DNA of 64,000 nucleotides from Paraburkholderia phytofirmans OLGA172 (GTDB lineage: Bacteria > Pseudomonadota > Gammaproteobacteria > Burkholderiales > Burkholderiaceae), in the NCBI RefSeq assembly GCF_001634365.1, contig NZ_CP014578.1, forward strand, positions 1,364,001-1,428,000, given 5' to 3'. Under the pieces are notes generated by a model. The model was given only the letters and a program-made list of their open reading frames with translations, searched no databases and had not been told where the DNA came from. The first letter of the stretch is position 1, and each line of letters opens with the position of its first letter. Position numbers and translations under genes: made by a program. Shown here piece by piece: positions 27,191 through 36,346 of this stretch.

Positions 27191-29221
27191 GTGAACACCG
27201 CTACGAATTCACTCAAGCCGACGCCGGCCGGCGCGTTTGTGCGACGCCTGCTGCAGGTTGTCCGCCGCGCGGGATCGGAGCGCGGCGCGTGGCCGGTCGG
27301 CCAACTGGCGATCGATGCGCTCCCCGGCGAATGGGCCACGCTCGAAGCCGGCAAGCTCTACGCGGTCTACGCCGCTGCGCGCACGCCGGGCGCCGACGCG
27401 CTGCTCTGGGAAAGCGCGCGCCAGGCGCAAGCGCGCGACGTCACGGTGGTGCTGGCACGCGCTCGCGCACAGGTCGCGAGGCGCCTGCGCGAACTTGGTT
27501 TCAGCGCCAACGCGCCGGCTTCCGGTTGGCCGCGCAACCTGAGCGTCCTCGCGATGCCGCCAGCCGGCGGCGCCTCGGCCGGTTCCGCCGGCACAGGCGT
27601 CCATGGCGTCCCGCCGGTCGCGCTTGCCAGGGTGTTCGGCGGTCTGCGCGCGCTCAAGCGCTTCGGCTTCCGTTCACGTTCGCTGTATTTCGTCGAAGGC
27701 GCCGAGCGCTGGTTCAACTGGGAGGATCCGGCCGCACTCGCACGGGAAGGCCGAATGCTCGCGAACTGGTGCGCGGTGCGCAACATCACGCTGGTGTTGC
27801 TGCTGGGTTCGCCATCGGACGCCGATGCCGACTTCGCTGCCGATTCGCCGTTCGTCGAGCCCGCGTTCAACAGCGCAGCGGCGCAGCATGGCCGCAACGA
27901 ATTTCACGCGGCCTGCGCGGGCGTCGCGCGGATGGAGCACACCCACGGCGAGTTGCTATGGCATGTGGATTTCTGGCGCTCGGGTCGCACGCTCGTCACC
28001 GGTGACGTGCGTTCGCTGCGCTTTACCGATGACGGCCGGCTGAGTGTCGCGTCCGATGCGCTCGGCAACGGCGACGCGCGAGGCGATGGGATGCTGGCGC
28101 GCGACGAACAGCGGGTGGTGGTCAGCCGCGCAGTGGTGCGCGGACACGAGGCGTGGGTGCCGTCGAACTGGGAAGTGCTGGCCGATCAGAAGGCCGTGCT
28201 CGCCGCGTGTGTCGACGCACAGGCGGCGACCGTGGTGCTCGATTACGCCGGCGGCGCGCAACTCGATGCGCTGTGCGCGGCGATCCACGCGTTGCGCCGG
28301 CAGGCCGGGCGCGCGTTGAAGATCGTCGTCGCCGAACGGGGTGAAGTGCTGCGCCATCAATACGAACTGCTGGTGCTGACGCTCGGCGCCAACCTGGTGC
28401 TGGGCCGCGATCTGCCGTTCTCGCGGATGCAGTCGCTGCTGCAATCGTTGCAGGGACAACTGCACACGCGACCGATCGCCGCCGACTATCGAACCTCGCT
28501 CAGCGCTGCGCTGAGCGAGGACGTATTGGGCTATCTGCCCGCCGGCACGTTCTGCGAGCGGGTGCGCGCGGTGCTCGAACGCAGTGCTGTGCTGCAGCTG
28601 CCGCATGTGCTCGTCAAGCTCACGCTGCGGCCTCAATGCGCGCACGTCGAAGCGCTAAGAAGCTGCGTGCCGCGCCGTGCGGGCGACGTCTTCACGGCCG
28701 ATGCCTCGCACCTGTACGTGTTCCTGTTCGCGTGCCGGCTGGCCGACGGGGACGCTGCGCTGGCCCGCATCTTCAACGTGCCGGTCGAGCGGATCGCGGG
28801 CGACATCGTGCATCTGGCGGAGCAGAGCATCGGCAACGAATTGAATGCGCTCGCCGCGGCGAGCCGGCGCACGCCGATCGCCGACTACAGCGATCTGTTC
28901 GCCACGCCGTTTCGCAATCAGACCGCCCCGCCGGCCACAGCCGCGCGCGCCGGCACCGTTTTGCCGGCCGGGGATGGAATGTCCACGGCCGGGCAGCTCG
29001 CCGCGGTGGAGCAGGCGCTCGAGGCTGCGCGTGCGGAAGCGGAGCGGGCGCTCGGGCCGGAGGCGGGCCACGAAGCAGGGCAGGCCGAGGCGTCTGGGCC
29101 AATCGCACCGAGGCCGCTGCAGCCGCTGCAGCCTCCGCCAGCGCCAGCGCCGCGCACGGCCCCGCCGCAACGCCGTGCCGAGCCGTATGCGATGCCGTTG
29201 CGCAAGAAGGAGAGCGAGTAA
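27191..29221 (+). CDS. bcsE: c-di-GMP-binding cellulose regulator BcsE
   Basis: 676 residues. The GTG start at 27191 is chosen over the ATG at 27170 because an ideal AGGGAGG lies at 27178-27184, six bases before it. The N-terminal half is a RecA-like inactive ATPase-type fold region. The GIL domain holds RAGD at residues 496-499 (VPRRAGDVFTAD), matching the RxGD c-di-GMP motif of BcsE. Known BcsE proteins bind c-di-GMP and, with BcsF and BcsQ/R, increase cellulose output. The C-terminus is a Pro/Ala-rich tail (residues about 580-676). The stop overlaps bcsF as TAATG. Confidence 0.88.
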   Translation: MNTATNSLKPTPAGAFVRRLLQVVRRAGSERGAWPVGQLAIDALPGEWATLEAGKLYAVYAAARTPGADALLWESARQAQARDVTVVLARARAQVARRLRELGFSANAPASGWPRNLSVLAMPPAGGASAGSAGTGVHGVPPVALARVFGGLRALKRFGFRSRSLYFVEGAERWFNWEDPAALAREGRMLANWCAVRNITLVLLLGSPSDADADFAADSPFVEPAFNSAAAQHGRNEFHAACAGVARMEHTHGELLWHVDFWRSGRTLVTGDVRSLRFTDDGRLSVASDALGNGDARGDGMLARDEQRVVVSRAVVRGHEAWVPSNWEVLADQKAVLAACVDAQAATVVLDYAGGAQLDALCAAIHALRRQAGRALKIVVAERGEVLRHQYELLVLTLGANLVLGRDLPFSRMQSLLQSLQGQLHTRPIAADYRTSLSAALSEDVLGYLPAGTFCERVRAVLERSAVLQLPHVLVKLTLRPQCAHVEALRSCVPRRAGDVFTADASHLYVFLFACRLADGDAALARIFNVPVERIAGDIVHLAEQSIGNELNALAAASRRTPIADYSDLFATPFRNQTAPPATAARAGTVLPAGDGMSTAGQLAAVEQALEAARAEAERALGPEAGHEAGQAEASGPIAPRPLQPLQPPPAPAPRTAPPQRRAEPYAMPLRKKESE

Positions 29222-29427
29222 TGGGATTTCTGTTGATCTGTTTTGTAGCCGGTCTGATTCTCGCGATCCCCGTGTGGATCGTGTGGCAGCGCGCCGGCTC
29301 GCATCGCGGTCTCGCGGCGATGCGCCGCTTCGATCCGAGCAATGCGGTGCCCTGCGAAATCGAGCCGGTTGCATTGCGCGCGCGTCTGTTGCCTGACACT
29401 GAGCGCCCCGCTGGGGAGACGTCATGA
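29221..29427 (+). CDS. bcsF: Small membrane protein BcsF-like
   Basis: 68 residues. It begins MGFLLICFVAGLILAIPVWI, a single membrane helix, followed by a basic cytoplasmic tail. In E. coli the similar-sized BcsF recruits BcsE to the membrane. Size, topology and position after bcsE support the call; sequence similarity is weak in such short proteins. It starts in a TAATG overlap with bcsE and ends in an ATGA overlap with bcsQ. Confidence 0.7.
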   Translation: MGFLLICFVAGLILAIPVWIVWQRAGSHRGLAAMRRFDPSNAVPCEIEPVALRARLLPDTERPAGETS

Positions 29428-30224
29428 AGACGATTGCTGTCGTCTCCACCGCCGGCGGGACAGGCCGCACGACCCTGAGCGCCGCGCTCGCCGTGCTGCT
29501 CGCGCGGCGCGGCCATGCCGTGGTCGCGCTCGATTTCGATCCGCAGAATATGCTCGGCGCGCACCTCGGTCTCGATTGCCTCGCGCCGGCCGGCCTTGCG
29601 CAAGCCATGCTCGACGAAAACGAAGCGTGGCATGCGCACACGTGGCGCAATAACGAAGGCGTGCTGTTCGTTCCGTACGGCGCGGTGTCGCTCGAACAAA
29701 GCGCGCGCTGCGATGCGCGCCTCGCAGCCGAACCGCAGTGGCTCGCGAATGCGCTCGCGCAACTCGATCTGCCGGGCGACGGCGCCGTGCTCATCGACAC
29801 GGCCCGCTATCCGTCGCAGCAAGGCGAGCAGGCCGTGCGGAGCGCCGATCTCGTGCTGTGCGTGACGCCGCCCGAAGCGGCCGCCTGCGCGACCCTGGTT
29901 GCGCGGCTCGACGCGTTGCGGCGCGGTGGCGCGAACCTGCGGATCATCGTCAACCGGCTGAATCCGGCGCGCGACATGCAGCGCGACGCGCTGGCGATGC
30001 TGGGCGCCGCGCTCGGCGACGGCCTGCCGCTCGCGCAGCGCGTGCATCTGGACGCGGCCTTGCCCGAATCTTTCGCACGCGGCACGTGGCTGTTCGACGA
30101 CGCACCGCATTCGCAGACGTCGCACGATCTGCAGGGCCTCGCGAATTGGCTTCATGCGTGGCTCGCCGCCGCGCTGACTGACGCGCCGGCGGCAAACGCG
30201 CGCCGCGCGGGCGAGCGGCCATGA
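29424..30224 (+). CDS. bcsQ: ParA/MinD-like protein BcsQ
   Basis: 266 residues of the MinD/ParA family. It starts MKTIAVVSTAGGTGRTTLSA. The P-loop has the Gly spacing of the family but lacks both lysines: the signature Lys before GG is Ala, and the catalytic Lys is Arg (GGTGRTT). E. coli BcsQ also departs from the ParA consensus (GGVGTTT), so this may be a family trait. DFDPQNMLGAHLGL follows as the expected switch region. BcsQ acts with BcsR in synthase assembly and polar localisation. ATGA overlaps bind it to bcsF and bcsA. Confidence 0.88.
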   Translation: MKTIAVVSTAGGTGRTTLSAALAVLLARRGHAVVALDFDPQNMLGAHLGLDCLAPAGLAQAMLDENEAWHAHTWRNNEGVLFVPYGAVSLEQSARCDARLAAEPQWLANALAQLDLPGDGAVLIDTARYPSQQGEQAVRSADLVLCVTPPEAAACATLVARLDALRRGGANLRIIVNRLNPARDMQRDALAMLGAALGDGLPLAQRVHLDAALPESFARGTWLFDDAPHSQTSHDLQGLANWLHAWLAAALTDAPAANARRAGERP

Positions 30225-32767
30225 ACGGGCCCGTCTCCGCCGGCCGCCATGCGCGCACGCTGCGCCAGCGCGCGCTCGAGTGGTTCGCGCGCGGCCTCGG
30301 GCTGCCGGCGGAGCGCACGGCGCTCGACTGGTTCGTGCGGGTGTTTTTCCAGCCGCCGGCAGCCGGCAGGGCGGACCTCGCGCGACTGTGGAGTCGTGCT
30401 GCCGTGCTGCATCTGGCCGCGCAGTGGGGCGTGCTCGAACCGGATCGCCTGCGTGCGTGGGTGTGGCGCGCGTTCATCCGGGCGCCGAAGCCGCACGCCC
30501 CGACGGGCAGGCCCCAAGTGCGCGCGGCGCTCGCGCGGATCGACCGCTGGCTCGTGCCGGTGCTGCTGCGCTGGCGGCGCGTGCGCCAGCGCATCGAAGC
30601 GATGCTGCCGAGCCTGCCGTGGCAGCGCTGGGGCATGCAGCTCGAAGCCGGCACCCAGCGCATCGGCCACATTCGCTGGCTCCTGCCGCTCATCGTGGTG
30701 GTGGGCGCGGTCTTGTGGGCCATGATCGGCACCTCGCCGCTGTCGACGGACGGCCAGTTCGAATTCTTCGCGGTGCTGGTGGTCGTGGCGCTGGTGGTGC
30801 GCCGCTTCCATGGCCGCATGCCCGTGCTGATCCTGACGACCCTGGCCTTGCTTGCGATGGTGCGCTACATCTGGTGGCGCGTCACGCAGACACTGTCGTT
30901 CCAGACCCCGGGCGAGGCGATTCTCGGCTATCTGCTGTTCGGCGCCGAAGCGTACACCTGGGTCATTCTGCTGCTCGGCTTCGTGCAGACCGCATGGCCG
31001 CTCAACCGTACGATTGCCGAGTTGCCCGCCGACACGTCGAGCTGGCCGACGGTCGACATTTATATTCCGACCTATAACGAACCCTTGACGGTGGTGCGGC
31101 CGACCGTGTTCGCCGCCCAGGGTATCGACTGGCCGGCGGACAAGCTGAAGGTCTATCTGCTCGACGACGGCCATCGCGAGGAATTCAGGAATTTCGCACG
31201 CGATGCCGGTATCGGCTACATCACGCGTGACGACAACCAGCATGCGAAAGCGGGCAACATTAACCGTGCGCTCGAAAAAACGCACGGCGAGTACATTGCA
31301 ATCTTCGATTGCGATCACGTACCGACCCGCTCGTTTCTGCAAACCACGATGGGCACGTTCCTGCGCGATGCCCGATGCGCGATGGTGCAGACGCCGCATC
31401 ATTTCTTCTCGCCCGATCCGTTCGAGCGCAATCTCGGCACCTTCCGCCGCGTGCCCAACGAAGGCAATCTGTTCTACGGGCTCGTGCAGTCCGGCAACGA
31501 CCTGTGGAATGCTTCGTTCTTCTGTGGATCGTGCGCGATCATCAAGCGCACGGCGCTCAACGAAATTGGCGGGATCGCGGTCGAAACGGTCACGGAAGAC
31601 GCGCACACCGCGCTCAAGCTGCACCGGCGCGGTTATACGACCGCGTATCTGCCGACCGTGCAGGCAGCCGGCCTCGCCACCGAGAGTCTCGCCAGCCACA
31701 TCAAGCAACGCACCCGGTGGGCGCGCGGCATGGCGCAGATTTTCCGCATCGACAATCCGTTTCTTGGCCGCGGTCTGGGTTTCTTCCAGCGCCTGTGCTA
31801 CGGCAACGCGATGCTGCACTTCTTCTATGGCGTGCCGCGGCTCATCTTCCTGACCATGCCGATGGCGTACCTGTTCTTCCAGATGTATTTCATCAACGCG
31901 TCCGCGACCACCATCGCGGGTTTCGTGCTGCCTTACATCGTGCTCGCCAACATCGCGAACTCGCGGATGCAGGGCAAATTCCGCCATTCGTTCTGGGCAG
32001 AAGTCTACGAATCGGTGCTCGCGTGGTACATCGCGCTGCCGACCACGGTGGCGTTTTTCAGCCCGAAGCACGGCAAGTTCAATGTGACCGACAAGGGCGG
32101 GCGCATCGACGAAGGCTACTTCGACTGGGCGGTGTCGAAACCGTATCTGGTGCTGCTGGCGCTGAATGGCTGCGCGCTGATGGCGGGCGTGTACCGGCTG
32201 ACGTTCGGGCCGGGTGGTGAAACCGCGACGATCATGATGAATGTGTTCTGGACGCTCTACAACCTCGTGATGCTCGGTGCGGCGGCGAGCGTGGCGCGCG
32301 AGGCGAAGCAGGTGCGCGTCACCCACCGTATCGCAATGCGGGCCGCGGCGACGCTGCTGCTCGTGGACGGTACGACGGTGGCGTGCACCACCAGTGACTA
32401 TTCGACCGGCGGTCTCGGTCTCGAAGTCGTTCCGGCGTTGCCGCTCGCGCTCGGCGACAGCCTCGGCGTGTGTCTGAGCCGTGGCGACCGGCAGTTCCAT
32501 TTTCCGGTGCATGTGAGCCGCTATGTGGGCTCGCACCTCGGTGTGCGCTTCGAAGGCCAGACGCTCGAACAGGAGCGGCAGATGGTGCAATGCACCTTCG
32601 GCCGCGCCGACGCCTGGCTCGACTGGGACGAACAGACGATCGAGGACGCGCCGCTGCGTGGCCTGAAAGAGGTGCTGACGATGGGCATCGAAGGTTATTC
32701 GCGGCTGCTGAACGGCGCGCTGCGCGCGCTTCAGTCGCTGCTCGCGCTGGACCGTACACGCTATTAA
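30221..32767 (+). CDS. bcsA: Cellulose synthase catalytic subunit BcsA
   Basis: 848 residues. A GT2 membrane glycosyltransferase polymerises UDP-glucose into beta-1,4-glucan and pushes it through its own channel. Motifs: DDG at 315-317, DCD at 363-365 (metal and UDP), TED at 458-460 (catalytic base Asp) and QRTRW at 496-500 (acceptor binding). The PilZ domain has RxxxR at 699-703 (RVTHR) and DYSTGG at 726-731, the complete c-di-GMP site, so allosteric activation by c-di-GMP is expected. An extra N-terminal cytoplasmic region of about 140 residues precedes the first helices. It overlaps bcsQ by ATGA. Confidence 0.97.
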   Translation: MNGPVSAGRHARTLRQRALEWFARGLGLPAERTALDWFVRVFFQPPAAGRADLARLWSRAAVLHLAAQWGVLEPDRLRAWVWRAFIRAPKPHAPTGRPQVRAALARIDRWLVPVLLRWRRVRQRIEAMLPSLPWQRWGMQLEAGTQRIGHIRWLLPLIVVVGAVLWAMIGTSPLSTDGQFEFFAVLVVVALVVRRFHGRMPVLILTTLALLAMVRYIWWRVTQTLSFQTPGEAILGYLLFGAEAYTWVILLLGFVQTAWPLNRTIAELPADTSSWPTVDIYIPTYNEPLTVVRPTVFAAQGIDWPADKLKVYLLDDGHREEFRNFARDAGIGYITRDDNQHAKAGNINRALEKTHGEYIAIFDCDHVPTRSFLQTTMGTFLRDARCAMVQTPHHFFSPDPFERNLGTFRRVPNEGNLFYGLVQSGNDLWNASFFCGSCAIIKRTALNEIGGIAVETVTEDAHTALKLHRRGYTTAYLPTVQAAGLATESLASHIKQRTRWARGMAQIFRIDNPFLGRGLGFFQRLCYGNAMLHFFYGVPRLIFLTMPMAYLFFQMYFINASATTIAGFVLPYIVLANIANSRMQGKFRHSFWAEVYESVLAWYIALPTTVAFFSPKHGKFNVTDKGGRIDEGYFDWAVSKPYLVLLALNGCALMAGVYRLTFGPGGETATIMMNVFWTLYNLVMLGAAASVAREAKQVRVTHRIAMRAAATLLLVDGTTVACTTSDYSTGGLGLEVVPALPLALGDSLGVCLSRGDRQFHFPVHVSRYVGSHLGVRFEGQTLEQERQMVQCTFGRADAWLDWDEQTIEDAPLRGLKEVLTMGIEGYSRLLNGALRALQSLLALDRTRY

Positions 32768-32809
32768 TGCCGATGGCGCGTGCGCCCGGCCAATGAGAGA
32801 ACTCCGACC

Positions 32810-34360
32810 ATGACGCTGTGGAACCTGTATTTCATCATCAAGCTGTACCTATTTGCGGGCGGGCATCTACAGCCGGTGTGGATCGCCAACATCGGATTCG
32901 CGCTGGCGCTGGTGGCGAGCGCGACGCTGCGCCACCTTGGATGGCGCGTCCTGCGCAACCTGCTCGGTCTCGCGATCGGCATCCCGCTCATGTACCACGA
33001 AGCGAAAGTGCCGCCGTTCTTGCGCCTGACCGAAGAATTCGGCAACCTCACCACCTTCAGTTTCGACTATTGGCTCGAACTCGCGCAGCGTTTCTTGCCG
33101 CCCATGCTGATGCTCACCGCGCTTGGCGGGCTGGTCGGCTATCTGATCGTCAACCGCTGGCTGCGGGTGGCGACTTTCGTGCTGCTCGCGCTGGTCGCGA
33201 TTCCGCTGTGGCAGCAGGGCACCGCGATGTACGCGCGGCTGCAGGGCGAACCGGTCACGGCCGCATCCGGCAATGCGCTTGCCGCACAGCCACTCGACCA
33301 TAACGCGGCGCTGTCGGCCTTCCGCACGCAGGAATCGCAACGGCAAGTTACCTTCGGCCATGTCGGCACCGATGCGAAGACGCAGTTCGACGTGATCGTG
33401 CTGCATATCTGTTCGTTGTCCTGGGACGACCTCGACGCGGTGAAGGCGCGCAATCACCCGATGCTGAGCCACTTCGACTATCTGTTCACCCACTTCAGCA
33501 CGGCGGCGAGCTACAGCGGACCGGCCGCGATTCGGGTGCTGCGGGCGAGCTGCGGACAGGAAGCGCACGCGGATCTCTACAAGGACGCGCCGCAGCAATG
33601 CCACCTGCTGGCCGACCTGGCGCAGGCCGGCTACACGCCGCAGACGATGCTGAATCACGACGGCCACTTCGACAACTTCCTGCAACTGGTGAACGACAAT
33701 ACCGGTGTGCCGAATGTGCCGATGATCTCGAACGCGAGCGTGCCGGTCGCGATGCATGCCTTCGACGGATCGGCCATTCACGACGATTACGCGACGCTCG
33801 CCAACTGGTATGCGCAGCGCGCAAGTACGCCGGGCCCGGTCGCGCTTTACTACAACACGATCAGCCTGCACGACGGCAACCGTCTGCCGAACAGCAATCT
33901 GTCGAGTATCGACTCGTACCCGCAGCGCGTGAACAAGATGATGAGCGACTTCGACCGCTTTGCGGATCTGATCGCGGCCTCGGGGCGGCGCGCGGTGATC
34001 GTGTTCGTGCCGGAGCATGGCGCGGCGCTGCACGGGGATGCGAATCAGGTCGCGGGTCTGCGTGAAATCCCGACGCCGCGCATCGTGCATGGACCGGCAG
34101 GCGTGCGGCTGGTCGGCTTCCAGGGCAATCATGGACCCACCACGGTGATCGACAACCCGACGAGCTTCCTCGCGATTGCCCAACTGCTGTCGAACCTTGT
34201 TTCGAACAGTCCGTTCAAGCCGGGCGTGAGCCTGGCGCAGTACGCCGCCAATCTGCCGCAAACGCAGATGGTCGGCGAGAACGAAGGAACCGTGACGATG
34301 AAGACGGCGTCGGGTTACGTGGTCAAGACACCGGACGGCATATGGGTGGACGGCAAATGA
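32810..34360 (+). CDS. bcsG: Cellulose phosphoethanolamine transferase BcsG
   Basis: 516 residues. It starts MTLWNLYFIIKLYLFAGGHL with several membrane helices in the first 160 residues. A periplasmic alkaline-phosphatase-fold domain follows (DVIVLHICSLSWDDLDAVKA; STAASYSGPAAIRVLRASCG; VPEHGAALHGDANQ). The Ser in AASYSGPA matches the nucleophile position of phosphoethanolamine transferases. BcsG adds phosphoethanolamine to cellulose, changing matrix strength. Its presence with bcsE/F makes this an E. coli-like class operon. The stop overlaps bcsR by ATGA. Confidence 0.92.
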   Translation: MTLWNLYFIIKLYLFAGGHLQPVWIANIGFALALVASATLRHLGWRVLRNLLGLAIGIPLMYHEAKVPPFLRLTEEFGNLTTFSFDYWLELAQRFLPPMLMLTALGGLVGYLIVNRWLRVATFVLLALVAIPLWQQGTAMYARLQGEPVTAASGNALAAQPLDHNAALSAFRTQESQRQVTFGHVGTDAKTQFDVIVLHICSLSWDDLDAVKARNHPMLSHFDYLFTHFSTAASYSGPAAIRVLRASCGQEAHADLYKDAPQQCHLLADLAQAGYTPQTMLNHDGHFDNFLQLVNDNTGVPNVPMISNASVPVAMHAFDGSAIHDDYATLANWYAQRASTPGPVALYYNTISLHDGNRLPNSNLSSIDSYPQRVNKMMSDFDRFADLIAASGRRAVIVFVPEHGAALHGDANQVAGLREIPTPRIVHGPAGVRLVGFQGNHGPTTVIDNPTSFLAIAQLLSNLVSNSPFKPGVSLAQYAANLPQTQMVGENEGTVTMKTASGYVVKTPDGIWVDGK

Positions 34361-34647
34361 CACTAGCCAATGCTGAAGCGAGGACGCAGGCGAGCGGCTG
34401 GCCGGTGGACGATATTACCGGCCTTGGGCGCCGGTTGCCCGAAGTCGATCCGGCCACGTACTTCGACGAACAGGCGCGGGAGTCGTATCAGCTGTCGCTC
34501 GTGAAATGGCCGGTGCTCGCCCGGCTGATGAAACTCGCGCCGCGCGACGAGGCCGCGGCGTCCTCGGTGTCCTCAGTGTCCTCGGCGTCCTCGGCGTCCT
34601 CGGTGTCCGATATACACCAACCCGCGCAAGCGGCAGCGGCCGGCTAG
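34357..34647 (+). CDS. bcsR: BcsR-like small protein with Ser-rich tail
   Basis: 96 residues. The central part, DDITGLGRRLPEVDPATYFD and then LSLVKWPVLARLMKLAP, follows the BcsR/YhjR pattern (a hydrophobic 'RWPLLAEF'-like helix). BcsR stabilises BcsQ and the synthase complex. In E. coli it is the first gene; here it is last. The tail (SSVSSVSSASSASSVS) is encoded by imperfect 9-bp TCCTCGGTG repeats at about 34561-34609. It overlaps the bcsG stop by ATGA. Confidence 0.75.
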   Translation: MTLANAEARTQASGWPVDDITGLGRRLPEVDPATYFDEQARESYQLSLVKWPVLARLMKLAPRDEAAASSVSSVSSASSASSVSDIHQPAQAAAAG

Positions 34648-34703
34648 GCGTTCGCGCGGCGGCGCGCCGGCCGGCGCGTGTCCTCGGGCGGCGTGCGCCA
34701 GGC

Positions 34704-35333
34704 TCACCGCAACTGCGTCACTGCCAGCAGCAACACCATGCTGCCGATCGCGCCATCCAGCACGCGCCACGCGCTCGCCCGGCGAAACAGCGGCGCCAGC
34801 GCACGGGCGCCGTAACCCAGACCGATAAACCAGACCCCGCTCACCGCCATCGCGCCGAGCGCGAACGCCACCCGTGCGCCGTCCGGTTCGCGCGCGCCAG
34901 CCGTGCCGATCAGCAGAAAGGTGTCGAGATACACGTGCGGATTGAGCCATGTGAAGGCCAACGTCATCAGAACGATCGGCATCGCGCGTTGCACGGCTGC
35001 CGTGCCCGGCGCCGCACCGCTTGCATTGGCGTCCAGCACCGCATGGCCCGGCCGCACCGCGCGCCGCAGCGCGTTGATGCCGAACCATGCCAGATAGGCG
35101 AGCCCGACATACAGCATCGCGTGGACGAAGACCGGATAGCGCTCCACCAGCACGGACGCGCCGCCGACACCGGCGCCGATCAGAATGAAGTCCGACAGCG
35201 CGCACAGCGCAACGATCTTGCCGACGTGCGAGCGCATGATGCCCTGCCGGAGCACAAAGGCGTTCTGCGCGCCGATCGTCACGATCAGCGACGCGCACAG
35301 GGCGGCACCGTGGGAAAAAGACAGCCAGTTCAT
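34704..35333 (-). CDS. argO: LysE/ArgO-family amino-acid exporter
   Basis: 209 residues with about five to six membrane helices. It starts MNWLSFSHGAALCASLIVTI and has GAQNAFVLRQGI, the family signature after the first helix. LysE/ArgO exports excess arginine or lysine. It is divergent from an ArgP-type activator across 97 bp, the standard arrangement in which ArgP induces the exporter when basic amino acids accumulate. Confidence 0.9.
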   Translation of the reverse strand: MNWLSFSHGAALCASLIVTIGAQNAFVLRQGIMRSHVGKIVALCALSDFILIGAGVGGASVLVERYPVFVHAMLYVGLAYLAWFGINALRRAVRPGHAVLDANASGAAPGTAAVQRAMPIVLMTLAFTWLNPHVYLDTFLLIGTAGAREPDGARVAFALGAMAVSGVWFIGLGYGARALAPLFRRASAWRVLDGAIGSMVLLLAVTQLR

Positions 35334-35407
35334 AATCGATCCAGTAGACGGGGGAAGCGAACGAGGCTAGTCTGCGGTTTTGCTGCTCATAAGAGAAGCT
35401 AATTTAC

Positions 35408-35421
35408 TTAATGCAGATTAA
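35408..35421. promoter_or_regulatory. Palindrome TTAAT-N4-ATTAA between argO and argP
   Basis: TTAATGCAGATTAA lies in the 97-bp divergent spacer, just before the AAGGA site and ATG of the ArgP-like gene. LysR-type regulators bind similar T-N-A palindromes, so it may be the autoregulatory site. Confidence 0.45.
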
Positions 35422-35430
35422 GGAACGCTA

Positions 35431-36324
35431 ATGCTCGACTATGCATTGCTCGATGCACTGGCCGCCGTGGTGCGGCACGGTTCATTCGACCGTGCGGCCA
35501 GCGAACTGAATGTGACGCCCTCAGCTGTCTCCCAGCGGGTCAAGCTGCTGGAGGAGCGGGTGGGCAGCGTGCTCGTGAAGCGCGGCCAGCCGTGTGTCGC
35601 GACCACCTCGGGCGCGCTGCTGTGCCGCCATACCGAACGCGTGCTGTTGCTGGAAGCGGAACTCACCGGCCGGCTGCCGGCGCTGCCCGGCGCGCTGGTG
35701 GAACCGTGGCCGGCGCTGCGCGTGGCGGTCAACGACGATAGCGTGGGCACCTGGTTTATCGACGCGGTGGCGCAATTCTGCGTCGAACGGGAGATGCTGC
35801 TCGATCTGGTGATCGACGACCAGGACCACACCGCGCAGCGGATTCGCGACGGCAGCGTGCAAGGCGCGGTCACCACGCAAGCCGAGCCGGTGCAGGGCTG
35901 CCGCTCGACACGCCTCGGACGGATGCGCTATCTGGCGGTGTGCACGCCGGCGTTTCGCGAGCGCCATTTTGCCGACGGCGTCACGCGCGAGGCGCTGCGG
36001 CGGGCGCCTTGCGTCGATTTCAATCCAAAGGATCAGCTGCAAAAGCGCTTCATGCGCCGTATCACGCGGGCGGAATTGGACCCGCCCCTGCACTGGATTC
36101 CGCACGTCGCCGGCTTTTTGCGCGCCTGCGTGACGGGACTTGGCTGGGGCATGTGCCCGGAACGGATGATCGCGCCGCATCTGGCCAGCGGCGAGTTGGT
36201 GGACATGGTGCCCGGCAAGCATATCGACGTCGATCTCTACTGGCAGAGCTGGCGCTTGTCGATCGGCTGGCTCGACGATTTCGGCGCGGTGCTGCGCAAG
36301 CGGGCGACGGAGTTTCTCGATTGA
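35431..36324 (+). CDS. argP: LysR-type regulator ArgP
   Basis: 297 residues. The N-terminal winged helix is MLDYALLDALAAVVRHGSFD followed by RAASELNVTPSAVSQRVKLL, matching ArgP/IciA. The effector domain (90-290) includes PWPALRVAVNDDSVGTWFID. ArgP senses lysine or arginine and activates argO. AAGGA precedes the ATG by seven bases. Confidence 0.9.
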   Translation: MLDYALLDALAAVVRHGSFDRAASELNVTPSAVSQRVKLLEERVGSVLVKRGQPCVATTSGALLCRHTERVLLLEAELTGRLPALPGALVEPWPALRVAVNDDSVGTWFIDAVAQFCVEREMLLDLVIDDQDHTAQRIRDGSVQGAVTTQAEPVQGCRSTRLGRMRYLAVCTPAFRERHFADGVTREALRRAPCVDFNPKDQLQKRFMRRITRAELDPPLHWIPHVAGFLRACVTGLGWGMCPERMIAPHLASGELVDMVPGKHIDVDLYWQSWRLSIGWLDDFGAVLRKRATEFLD

Positions 36325-36346
36325 GCGCCGCCGCTGCCGCCCCGCG

